The translations under genes and the position numbers were made by a program. The notes under the pieces were generated by a model. It had not been told where the DNA came from. It worked only from the letters and a program-made list of their open reading frames with translations, and did no database searches. DNA of 5,212 nucleotides. Source: CAISIP01 sp037968655. GTDB taxonomy: Bacteria > Pseudomonadota > Gammaproteobacteria > Burkholderiales > Burkholderiaceae_C. The DNA is taken from contig JBBKVW010000439.1 in the NCBI GenBank assembly GCA_037968655.1, positions 1 to 5,212 on the forward strand. The letters are read 5' to 3'. Below, piece after piece: positions 1 to 5,179 of the stretch (the stretch's first letter is position 1; every line of letters starts with the position of its first letter).

Positions 1-1
1 C

Positions 2-307
2 GCCATTACCCGCACATCGGCACTGGCGGCGGTTGCGCCCGGCGGTGTTGTGATGCACATTGGCCTGCAGGACTGGGCCAGCGAGATTGATATGCGCAAG
101 CTCACGCTAGCCGAGATCACGCTACTGGGCACCTATACCTACAGCATGGCCGACATGCGCGCGACGGTGGCGGCTTTGGCGCGCGGCGCCTTTGGCGACC
201 TGTCCTGGGTCGAGCGGCGCAGCCTGGCCGAGGGCGCGCGCGCCTTCGACGATTTGCACCAGGGCCGTACGGCATCGGCCAAGGTCGTGCTTGAACCTGC
301 GCACTGA
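2..307 (+). CDS. Zinc-type medium-chain alcohol/polyol dehydrogenase, C-terminal part (5' end outside window)
   Basis: The reading frame is open from the first bases of the window and leaves 101 C-terminal residues; the start lies upstream. The visible part has the layout of the C-terminal region of zinc-dependent medium-chain dehydrogenases (threonine/sorbitol/galactitol-phosphate dehydrogenase-like). It starts with the end of the Rossmann domain (APGGVVMHIGL), followed by the LAEITLLGTYTYSMADMR segment that matches the family's 'E..i.G...Y...d' pattern. It then returns to the catalytic domain with SLAEGARAFDDLHQG and a final KVVLEP strand. These enzymes oxidise alcohols or polyols with NAD(P)+ in the cytoplasm. 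The zinc ligands and most of the nucleotide-binding domain are outside the window, so the substrate is unknown. It lies 36 bases before the next gene on the same strand and probably shares the TRAP operon, which suggests that it acts on the imported compound or a product of it (inference). Confidence 0.85.
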   Translation, partial: AITRTSALAAVAPGGVVMHIGLQDWASEIDMRKLTLAEITLLGTYTYSMADMRATVAALARGAFGDLSWVERRSLAEGARAFDDLHQGRTASAKVVLEPAH

Positions 308-343
308 CCGGGCCAGCGACTATTGAACGCACACGCAAACACC

Positions 344-577
344 ATGAAAAACATCCCTGCCACCGAAACGCAGCCCCAACGCCCGGCCGGCCGGCTCTGG
401 CTGGCACTGGCCGCGGTCTTCACCCTGCTGTTCTTCGCCAACGTTGCACTGCGCATGCTGTTCATCAAGCAGGGCGTCGCCATCTGGCGCCTGAACGATG
501 TCGGCGAGTTCCTGCTGGTACTCGTCGCGATGGCCTTTTTCGTCGCCGGCATCCTGGCTGACGAAAAAAAGGCCTGA
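344..577 (+). CDS. Small two-helix inner-membrane protein of unknown function, TRAP operon member
   Basis: This encodes a 77-residue protein that I do not recognise as a named family. After a polar N-terminus of about 16 residues come two hydrophobic stretches, roughly residues 17-39 (from LWLALAAVF) and 55-71 (from FLLVLVAMA). Between them is a short loop, KQGVAIWRLNDVGE, and the protein ends in the charged tail DEKKA. It is predicted to be an integral inner-membrane protein with two helices. I chose the ATG at 344; an in-frame TTG at 323 would add seven residues, and neither has a clear Shine-Dalgarno sequence, so the start is uncertain. The gene lies between the dehydrogenase and dctP, with short gaps on both sides, so it is probably cotranscribed. 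It is too small, and lacks the E..R / HI..D motifs, to be DctQ, and a true DctQ is present downstream. A role as an accessory or assembly subunit of the transporter is only a guess from position. Confidence 0.75.
   Translation: MKNIPATETQPQRPAGRLWLALAAVFTLLFFANVALRMLFIKQGVAIWRLNDVGEFLLVLVAMAFFVAGILADEKKA
532..574 (+). repeat. Long imperfect inverted repeat (RNA stem-loop) before dctP
   Basis: GGCCTTTTTCGTC at 532-544 is answered by GACGAAAAAAAGGCC at 560-574, a 13-base match interrupted only by two extra A residues in the right arm. The stem can continue inward with GCC (545-547) against GGC (556-558) by bulging one T, which leaves a loop of about eight bases. The structure covers the last codons of the small membrane-protein gene and ends directly before its TGA. 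It lies about 27 bases upstream of the dctP ribosome binding site. A T-run (580-584) follows only after a five-base gap, so it is not a standard intrinsic terminator. It could act as an mRNA stability or processing element (inference). Confidence 0.55.
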
Positions 578-600
578 CATTTTTCCCACCCCCCACCAAA

Positions 601-605
601 AGGAG
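601..605 (+). promoter_or_regulatory. Ribosome binding site of dctP
   Basis: AGGAG lies six bases before the ATG at 612. It fixes the start of the binding protein and rules out the longer in-frame extension back to 498. It is the strongest Shine-Dalgarno sequence in the TRAP operon, consistent with high expression of the binding protein. Confidence 0.85.
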
Positions 606-611
606 ACATCC

Positions 612-1763
612 ATGACACAAGCCAAACATCTCGACACACCGCAATCGGCCGAGCGGCGCCGCTTCTTTGAAGTCACCAGGCGCTACGGCTTCACCACTGC
701 GGTGCTGGCTGCCACCGGCGGCTTCCTGTGGTCAAACCCCGAGCTGGCACATGCGGCCGGCGACGAGGCGGCCAAGGCCAAGGCAGCCAAACACACCATG
801 ATCTTCGCCACCGAATACAAGGAAGACGCGTTCCACACCTATCCCATCATGCAGACCCAGTTCAAGGACAACCTGGAGTCGCTGAGCAAGGGCGAGGTCT
901 ACGTCAAGCTGCATCCGTCCGGGCAACTCGGCGTGGGCGGTGCGCTGGCGCAAAAGGTGCAGGGCGGCACGATCCAGGGCGGCTCGGTGTCGCTGTCGAA
1001 CTTCTCGCCGTTCACGCCGGTGGTCGACCTGATCAACATCCCGTTCTGGTGCGGCGACAACCAGCGCTTCGCCAACCTGGTCACCTCGGCAGCCTGGAAC
1101 AACGAGATCACGCCCAAGGTCACCGCCAAGGGGTACAAGCCGATGTTCTATTTCACCGTCGATCCGCGCACGGTCGCGGTGCGCAAGGGGTTCGGCAAGA
1201 TCGTCAAGACACCGGACGACATGCGCGGCATGAAGATGCGCGTGCCCGGCTCCAAGCTGCTGCAGCAGTTCTACCGCCTGGCCGGCGCCAACCCGACCGT
1301 GGTGGCATGGGGCGAGACACCCAGCGCATTGAAGCAGGGTGTCGCCGACGGCCTCGATCCGGCAGTGGGCGCGCTGTTCACCTTCGGCTTCATCGACATC
1401 CTGGAGGCCATCACGATGGTCGAATCGGTGCCCGACGCGCAGATGTTCGCCGCCAACTTCAAGTGGTTCGAGAGCCTGCCCAAGAACCTGCAGACGGTAT
1501 TTGACGATGCCAGCGCCAAGACCCAGTTGGAGAGCTTTGCGCAGATCCTGGTGGCGCGCAAGAACTCGATGGACGCGATGGGCAAGGCCGGCATCAAGTT
1601 CTACACGCCGAGCGCGGCCGAGCACCAGAAATGGGTCGAGGCCTGCGGTGAGCAGCGCGCCGAGTGGAACGACATCAAGAAGGAGCTGGCCGGCTCGATC
1701 GAGATGTTCGACAAGCTGAAGGTCGCGGCCAACACCAAGGGCCCGATCACCATCGCCGGCTGA
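612..1763 (+). CDS. dctP: TRAP transporter substrate-binding protein (DctP family), Tat-exported
   Basis: This encodes a 383-residue periplasmic binding protein that captures a solute and delivers it to the DctQM permease. The N-terminus carries a twin-arginine signal (RRRFFEV, Arg15-Arg16, then Phe18-Phe19). A hydrophobic stretch follows (about 27-40) and a likely cleavage site after AHA (46-48), so it is probably exported folded. Family landmarks appear in order: HPSGQLG (101-107), the QGGTIQGG segment, the DLINIPFW hinge motif (about 139-146), and MRVPGSKL. In the last of these, Arg210 corresponds to the conserved Arg that, in characterised DctP proteins, makes a salt bridge with the substrate carboxylate. 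ETPSALKQGVADGLD follows, the usual 'ALQ.GVVDG' element. The length is slightly above the family norm because of the long Tat signal. The retained Arg suggests a carboxylate substrate, but the exact compound cannot be told. It is the first of three transporter genes in order P-Q-M. The symbol is used for the family, not to claim C4-dicarboxylate specificity. Confidence 0.95.
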   Translation: MTQAKHLDTPQSAERRRFFEVTRRYGFTTAVLAATGGFLWSNPELAHAAGDEAAKAKAAKHTMIFATEYKEDAFHTYPIMQTQFKDNLESLSKGEVYVKLHPSGQLGVGGALAQKVQGGTIQGGSVSLSNFSPFTPVVDLINIPFWCGDNQRFANLVTSAAWNNEITPKVTAKGYKPMFYFTVDPRTVAVRKGFGKIVKTPDDMRGMKMRVPGSKLLQQFYRLAGANPTVVAWGETPSALKQGVADGLDPAVGALFTFGFIDILEAITMVESVPDAQMFAANFKWFESLPKNLQTVFDDASAKTQLESFAQILVARKNSMDAMGKAGIKFYTPSAAEHQKWVEACGEQRAEWNDIKKELAGSIEMFDKLKVAANTKGPITIAG

Positions 1764-1787
1764 CGCCCTGCAAAGAAGTGCGACCCC

Positions 1788-1813
1788 GGGGGTGGCGCGG
1801 CCCCCCCTTTTTT
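1788..1813 (+). terminator. Terminator-like hairpin between dctP and dctQ (probable attenuator)
   Basis: GGGGG-T-GG (1788-1795) can pair with the seven C residues at 1801-1807, with T1793 bulged and a CGCGG loop (1796-1800). This gives seven G-C pairs followed at once by six T residues (1808-1813). That is the layout of an intrinsic terminator, inside an operon whose next gene starts 13 bases later. The T-run directly abuts the dctQ Shine-Dalgarno GGAG (1814-1817). Partial termination here would give excess dctP message over dctQM, which suits the need for more binding protein than permease (inference). The one-base bulge makes the strength uncertain. Confidence 0.5.
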
Positions 1814-1817
1814 GGAG
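1814..1817 (+). promoter_or_regulatory. Ribosome binding site of dctQ
   Basis: GGAG lies eight bases before the ATG at 1826 and decides that start over the upstream in-frame extension that would run back into dctP. It immediately follows the T-run of the intercistronic hairpin, so folding upstream could affect ribosome access. Confidence 0.75.
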
Positions 1818-1825
1818 AATTTCCC

Positions 1826-2341
1826 ATGCGCCAACTGCTGCGGCAAGTCGACGACAACGGCGAACGCTACCTGATGCTGGTGTTCTATTGCTTCATCGTG
1901 TTCGTCATCGTGATCGAGGTGTTCCGCCGCTTCGTGCTGGATTTCTCCTCCTTGTGGGGCGAAGAGGCCGCCCGCTTTGCGTTCATCTACCTGGGCTGGG
2001 TCGGCGCGTCCTACGGCGTCAAGCAGCGCGCGCACATCCGCTTCGACGTGCTGCTGCATATCCTGCCCAAACGCCTGCACGGCTACCTCTACCTGTTCGG
2101 CGAGTTGTGCACGCTGGTGTTCGCCGGTTTCGCGCTGTTCTGGTCGCTCGAGACCATCTCCACGATGATCCAGTTCGACTCACTGGCGCCGGCCATGCGC
2201 ATCAGCCAGGTGTGGTTCGAGGCGGCAGTGCCGCTGGGGTTTTCGATGATGACCGTTCGGGTGTTGCAGTCGGCCTGGCGCGACATCCAGGACATCCGCG
2301 CCGGGCGCGAAGCCTACGCCGGCACCTTGTTGTTTGATTGA
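1826..2341 (+). CDS. dctQ: TRAP transporter small permease subunit (DctQ family)
   Basis: This encodes a 171-residue inner-membrane protein, the usual size of a stand-alone DctQ. It pairs with the large DctM subunit in the ion-driven TRAP permease and is thought to help dock the binding protein. Four hydrophobic helices are visible at about residues 15-36, 48-66, 86-108 and 131-152. The family signature lies between and within helices 1-2: WGEEAARFAFIYLGWVGASY (44-63), then KQRAHIRFDVL (66-76), which fits the 'E..R ... HI..D' pattern (Glu46/Glu47, Arg50, His70, Asp74). The N- and C-terminal ends are polar and probably cytoplasmic. It is encoded separately from DctM, not fused. It lies 62 bases after dctP across a terminator-like hairpin and 16 bases before dctM. 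Confidence 0.95.
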   Translation: MRQLLRQVDDNGERYLMLVFYCFIVFVIVIEVFRRFVLDFSSLWGEEAARFAFIYLGWVGASYGVKQRAHIRFDVLLHILPKRLHGYLYLFGELCTLVFAGFALFWSLETISTMIQFDSLAPAMRISQVWFEAAVPLGFSMMTVRVLQSAWRDIQDIRAGREAYAGTLLFD

Positions 2342-2357
2342 CCCGGGACCCAATGCC

Positions 2358-3626
2358 ATGCTAGTCACACTGGGTCTGGTTTTCATATTGCTGCTGCTGT
2401 TCCTGACGGTGCCGTTCTGGGTCGCGCTTGGCCTGGGCACCATCATGCTGCTGCTGACGACCGGCGCGCTGCCGCTGTCGCTGCTGGGCGAGGCCCTGTT
2501 CCAGGGCGTCGATTCGTTTGCGCTGATCGCGATTCCGCTGTTCGTGCTGACCGGCGACGTCATGGTGCGCTCGGGCCTGGCCTACAAGCTGCTCGACTTT
2601 GCCGAGGCGACCACCGGCAGCCTGCGCTCGGGCTTTGGCACCTCGACCGTGCTGGGCTGCGGCTTCTTCGCCTGCATCTCGGGCTCGGACGCGGCCGACG
2701 CGGCTGCCATCGGCCGCATCACGATGGACCGCCTGGTCGAGCTGGGATATCCCAAGCCCTACGCCTGCGCATTGGTGGCCAGCGGCGCCTGCACCGGCAT
2801 CCTGATTCCACCGTCCATCGCCTACATCATCATGGGCCTGGTGCTGGGCATTTCATCGTCCAGCCTGTTCGTAGCGGCGCTGATTCCGGGCTTGCTGGTG
2901 CTGTTCAGCGTGGTGATCACCAATGTCGTGATGAACCGCATCAAGGGTTACGAGAGCTCGACCAGCCGGTTCTCGCTGACACGCTGGTTGCGTGCCTTGA
3001 ACGATGCCAAGTGGGCGCTGTCCATCCCGTTCATCATTCTGGGTGGCATCTATTCCGGCATCTTCACGCCAACCGAATCGGCTGCCGTGGCTGTCGCGGT
3101 GGCGCTGCTGATCGGCATGATCCAGCGCACCATCGTACTGAAGGACTTTCCGGACATGCTGGAGACATCGGCCCGGGTCAATGGCGTCATCCTGCCGATC
3201 ATCGGCGTGGCGATGCTGTTTGCCCAGGCGCTGACGATCCTGGACGTGCCGCAGGATTTCGTGCGCACGCTGACCTCGGTCACCAGCGACCCGATCGCGT
3301 TGACATTGGTGATGCTGGTGATCTTCATCATCTCGGGCATGTTCATGGAGACCACGCCCAATATCGTGATCCTGGCGCCGTTGCTGTACCCGGTGGCCAA
3401 GGAGATCGGCATGGACCAGATCCACTTTTGCGTGTTCATGATCACCTCGCTGGGGCTGGGCTTCATCACGCCGCCGATGGGGCTGAACCTGTTTGTCATG
3501 TCCGGCCTGACCGGAACGCCGATCATGGCGATCGCGCGCAAGGCGGTTCCGTTTGTCGTGACTATGATCGGTATCTCGATCATCGTCGGCTTCGTTCCCT
3601 CGCTCTCGCTCTGGCTCTTGCGTTGA
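2358..3626 (+). CDS. dctM: TRAP transporter large permease subunit (DctM family)
   Basis: This encodes a 422-residue polytopic inner-membrane protein, the transport channel of the TRAP system, which uses an ion gradient (Na+ in characterised examples) to import substrate from DctP. It is hydrophobic throughout, fitting the roughly 12-helix DctM fold. Conserved loops are all present: SGSDAADAAAIG (108-119), GILIPPS (147-153), IFTPTESAAVAV (starting about 235), and TPPMGLNLFV (371-380) near the C-terminus. The first and second halves carry the related motifs expected of the internal inverted-repeat architecture. The length is normal and the frame is intact. I chose the ATG at 2358. The only Shine-Dalgarno candidate is a weak GGGA at 2345-2348, so translation is probably coupled to dctQ, whose stop is 16 bases upstream. 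An in-frame TTG at 2334, overlapping the dctQ stop, is an alternative start. No strong terminator follows directly. Confidence 0.96.
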   Translation: MLVTLGLVFILLLLFLTVPFWVALGLGTIMLLLTTGALPLSLLGEALFQGVDSFALIAIPLFVLTGDVMVRSGLAYKLLDFAEATTGSLRSGFGTSTVLGCGFFACISGSDAADAAAIGRITMDRLVELGYPKPYACALVASGACTGILIPPSIAYIIMGLVLGISSSSLFVAALIPGLLVLFSVVITNVVMNRIKGYESSTSRFSLTRWLRALNDAKWALSIPFIILGGIYSGIFTPTESAAVAVAVALLIGMIQRTIVLKDFPDMLETSARVNGVILPIIGVAMLFAQALTILDVPQDFVRTLTSVTSDPIALTLVMLVIFIISGMFMETTPNIVILAPLLYPVAKEIGMDQIHFCVFMITSLGLGFITPPMGLNLFVMSGLTGTPIMAIARKAVPFVVTMIGISIIVGFVPSLSLWLLR

Positions 3627-3934
3627 GCCGTTGGTAGGCGCGGCCCCCGGGCCGGACAAATCGCTCCGAATGTCAACACGGGGAGGCACCAGCACCGACC
3701 GCGCATGTTCAAGCCCCGGGAGCATGACGAAAAGAAACTTGCGCTGCCTTCGATCGTCAGGCCGCAAGCCAATCTATAAATATCAGATCGCACTGCCCGT
3801 CGCAGTCATCGCCGCAGCCGACAGGCCATCGAAGGGACACCGAAAGCCACGGTGGCGCTGATACGCCCACGGGCTTTGCGCTAGCCATTGCGCCGGCTCC
3901 CTGAGTGCACCGCGAGGCCAGTCGTCACGAGTCG
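3627..3934. other. Intergenic region without a supported gene
   Basis: I see no convincing gene here on either strand. A 76-codon open frame (3631-3861) starts with TTG, has no ribosome binding site and reads as low-complexity charged sequence. A short GC palindrome (3641-3654) just after the dctM stop lacks a T-run. The only terminator candidate for the TRAP operon is the weak hairpin listed at 3843-3877. The sequence becomes more AT-rich after about 3930, where the regulatory region of the next gene begins. Confidence 0.6.
3843..3877 (+). terminator. Weak candidate terminator of the TRAP operon
   Basis: AAAGCC (3843-3848) pairs with GGCTTT (3872-3877). An inner GTGGCG (3852-3857) pairs with CGCC.AC (3864-3870) with a one-base bulge, around a CTGATA loop. 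The tail is only three T residues, and the site is more than 200 bases after the dctM stop, so termination is uncertain and may instead be Rho-dependent. Confidence 0.25.
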
Positions 3935-3997
3935 GTAATATTTACATCGCTTACGTATTGGAACGGCTGATCACTAGCCACACCATTGATTTGTAAA
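3935..3997 (+). promoter_or_regulatory. Cluster of GTAA/TTAC half-sites, possible activator-binding region
   Basis: GTAA-TAT-TTAC (3935-3945) is a perfect short palindrome. A further TTAC (3951-3954) and a GTAA (3993-3996, within TGTAAA) follow. The palindrome is centred about 97 bases before the predicted sigma-54 start site, in the usual range for an enhancer-binding activator. Such short half-sites can occur by chance in AT-rich DNA, so this is suggestive only. Confidence 0.3.
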
Positions 3998-4009
3998 GGA
4001 ATTATTGGG

Positions 4010-4026
4010 TTGGCATAAATGCTGCT
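4010..4026 (+). promoter_or_regulatory. Sigma-54 (RpoN) -24/-12 promoter of the PEP-CTERM gene
   Basis: TTGGCATAAATGCTGCT matches the sigma-54 consensus YTGGCACGRNNNTTGCW. The invariant GG (4012-4013) and GC (4024-4025) are separated by exactly ten bases, and 11 of the 14 specified positions agree. Transcription would start near 4037, giving a leader of about 59 bases before the ATG at 4096. Sigma-54 control fits what is known of PEP-CTERM genes, several of which are linked to the PrsK/PrsR two-component system, PrsR being a sigma-54-type activator. Whether this host carries PrsK/PrsR cannot be seen here. Confidence 0.7.
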
Positions 4027-4082
4027 ACCAAAAAATTGTGGCGCGCGACTGAAACAGGCGCTCAACCGCGAACCCTCTAACC

Positions 4083-4090
4083 AGGAAGGA
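4083..4090 (+). promoter_or_regulatory. Ribosome binding site of the PEP-CTERM gene
   Basis: AGGAAGGA is a strong Shine-Dalgarno sequence. It lies at a good distance (five to six bases) from the ATG at 4096, but overlaps or abuts the in-frame ATG at 4090. The downstream ATG is therefore preferred, and the protein starts MYQIKR. Confidence 0.8.
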
Positions 4091-4095
4091 TGATC

Positions 4096-5004
4096 ATGTA
4101 CCAAATAAAGCGAACTTTCATTGCTATCGCATGCGCTGTCGGTCTATCCGGAGTCGCCACTGCCGGCCCCGTGATTCTCGGCGGCGATGACCTGACCGAC
4201 CATGGCTCGCGCTCAGATGCTGGTGCGAATCTGGAGGGCTGGCTCTACATTGAGAAGGCGGTCAGCAACGTCCTGAGCAACCAGACGCGTGCCGGCACGC
4301 TGACGCACGACATCGTCGCGCTGGGTTCGGCGGCACTGGCCCCAGGCGTCTACACGTCCGGCAACGCGGGCGGTGCAATTGCGTCTGCGGCGAACGTGCT
4401 CGGCAAGACCGTGCTGTTTGTCGACGGCAATGCGGGCATCACATCATTCTTCGCCGACCTCGCCAGCGGCGCAGTCAATCCGGGCATGCTGTGGATCGCC
4501 GGCAATGGCGCAGACAATGACATCGACTCGGATGACGGCTCCGCGCTTACTGCAGCTGCGGCCGCAATCAACACCTTCGGCGCTTCCGGGGGCGGCATCA
4601 TGTCGCACGGATCGGGCTCCGACGTCTATGGATGGCTGTCGGCACTGTTGCCTGGCTTGTCGAATGTGAATGGATGCTCTTCAGGCGGCGCGACGCTTAC
4701 TGCGGCAGGCCAGGCTGCATTCCCCGGCCTGAGCAACATGAACATCGACTCCACCGCTGGCCCCTGCCACAGCAACTTCACAGGTGATTTCGGCGGCTTG
4801 ACGACCTTGGCCTTCGATGGCGCCACGCCTGCGCGCAGCTACATCATTGGCGGCGGCGCCGGCACCGTCATTTTGTGCGGTGGTGAAAACCAACCGCCGT
4901 GCAATCCGTCGACCAACAATGTGCCTGAGCCAGGCAGCCTGCCGCTGGTGGCCCTGGCCGGTCTGGCGCTCCTGGGTGCGGGCCTGCGTCGCCGTCGCCA
5001 CTGA
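4096..5004 (+). CDS. PEP-CTERM sorting domain-containing secreted protein
   Basis: This encodes a 302-residue exported protein. A Sec signal peptide (KR at 5-6, hydrophobic 8-20) ends in ATA-G, with likely cleavage after Ala23. The C-terminus is a classic PEP-CTERM signal: VPEPGS (Pro277-Glu278-Pro279), a hydrophobic helix (about 282-297) and Arg298-301. In characterised systems exosortase (XrtA/EpsH) processes this signal and delivers the protein to the cell surface or exopolysaccharide matrix. The middle domain begins with a beta-strand-like VILGGDDLTDHG (26-37). It continues with alternating strands and helices, including KTVLFVDG, GMLWIAGNG and GGGIMSHGS (165-173), then PGLSNMN and a SYIIGGGAG strand. 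This looks like an alpha/beta sandwich and recalls class I glutamine-amidotransferase-like or ThuA-like folds, but there is no visible Cys nucleophile, so I claim no enzyme activity. Four Cys of the mature part (194, 224, 261, 269) could form two disulfides. It stands alone between a sigma-54 promoter and a strong terminator. Confidence 0.92.
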   Translation: MYQIKRTFIAIACAVGLSGVATAGPVILGGDDLTDHGSRSDAGANLEGWLYIEKAVSNVLSNQTRAGTLTHDIVALGSAALAPGVYTSGNAGGAIASAANVLGKTVLFVDGNAGITSFFADLASGAVNPGMLWIAGNGADNDIDSDDGSALTAAAAAINTFGASGGGIMSHGSGSDVYGWLSALLPGLSNVNGCSSGGATLTAAGQAAFPGLSNMNIDSTAGPCHSNFTGDFGGLTTLAFDGATPARSYIIGGGAGTVILCGGENQPPCNPSTNNVPEPGSLPLVALAGLALLGAGLRRRRH

Positions 5005-5037
5005 GCTTTGACAGGGTGCCTGCAAGCACTCTAAGGC

Positions 5038-5065
5038 AAAGGGCCTGCAATAGCAGGCCCTTTTT
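5038..5065 (+). terminator. Intrinsic terminator of the PEP-CTERM gene
   Basis: GGGCCTGC (5041-5048) and GCAGGCCC (5053-5060) form a perfect eight-pair stem with an AATA loop, followed by TTTTT (5061-5065). AAA at 5038-5040 can extend the stem against the first T residues. It sits 33 bases after the stop codon and closes the single-gene unit. A short A-rich flank on the left gives only weak potential on the opposite strand. Confidence 0.93.
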
Positions 5066-5179
5066 CGTTCTTGGCCGATTGAGTCGGCGGGCGGTGGGCA
5101 CTCGGTGCATGGCGCCGTGCGCGGCGCTGGCGTCAGATGCCTCGTGCTCAACGGGCTCGGTCCGCGACTCGAATGGGAT

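Noticed and set aside
139..639. Minus-strand open frame across the dehydrogenase end and small gene
   Set aside because: It spans two plausible sense genes, and its translation has no recognisable domain.
732..1625. Long minus-strand open frame opposite dctP
   Set aside because: It is antisense to a clear family member, with a skewed composition and no motifs.
2334..2357. TTG start extending dctM over the dctQ stop
   Set aside because: It is possible, but the ATG at 2358 gives the usual DctM N-terminus beginning at the first helix.
3641..3654. GC palindrome just after dctM as a terminator
   Set aside because: It has only five pairs with a four-base loop, and no T-run follows.
2853..3767. 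Long minus-strand open frame opposite dctM
   Set aside because: It reads as a His/Asp/Arg-rich low-complexity protein, which is the usual shadow of a GC-rich membrane-protein gene.
3775..3780. TATAAA as a sigma-70 -10 box
   Set aside because: There is no -35-like hexamer at 16-18 bases upstream and no gene close downstream.
3631..3861. 76-codon open frame after dctM
   Set aside because: It has a TTG start, no ribosome binding site, no recognisable motif, and weak codon structure compared with its neighbours.
4090..4095. Upstream ATG for the PEP-CTERM gene
   Set aside because: The Shine-Dalgarno sequence overlaps or abuts it, leaving no proper spacing; the ATG at 4096 is better placed.
5112..5127. 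GCGCCG-TGCG-CGGCGC hairpin
   Set aside because: It is short, lacks a T-run, and is expected by chance in such GC-rich sequence.
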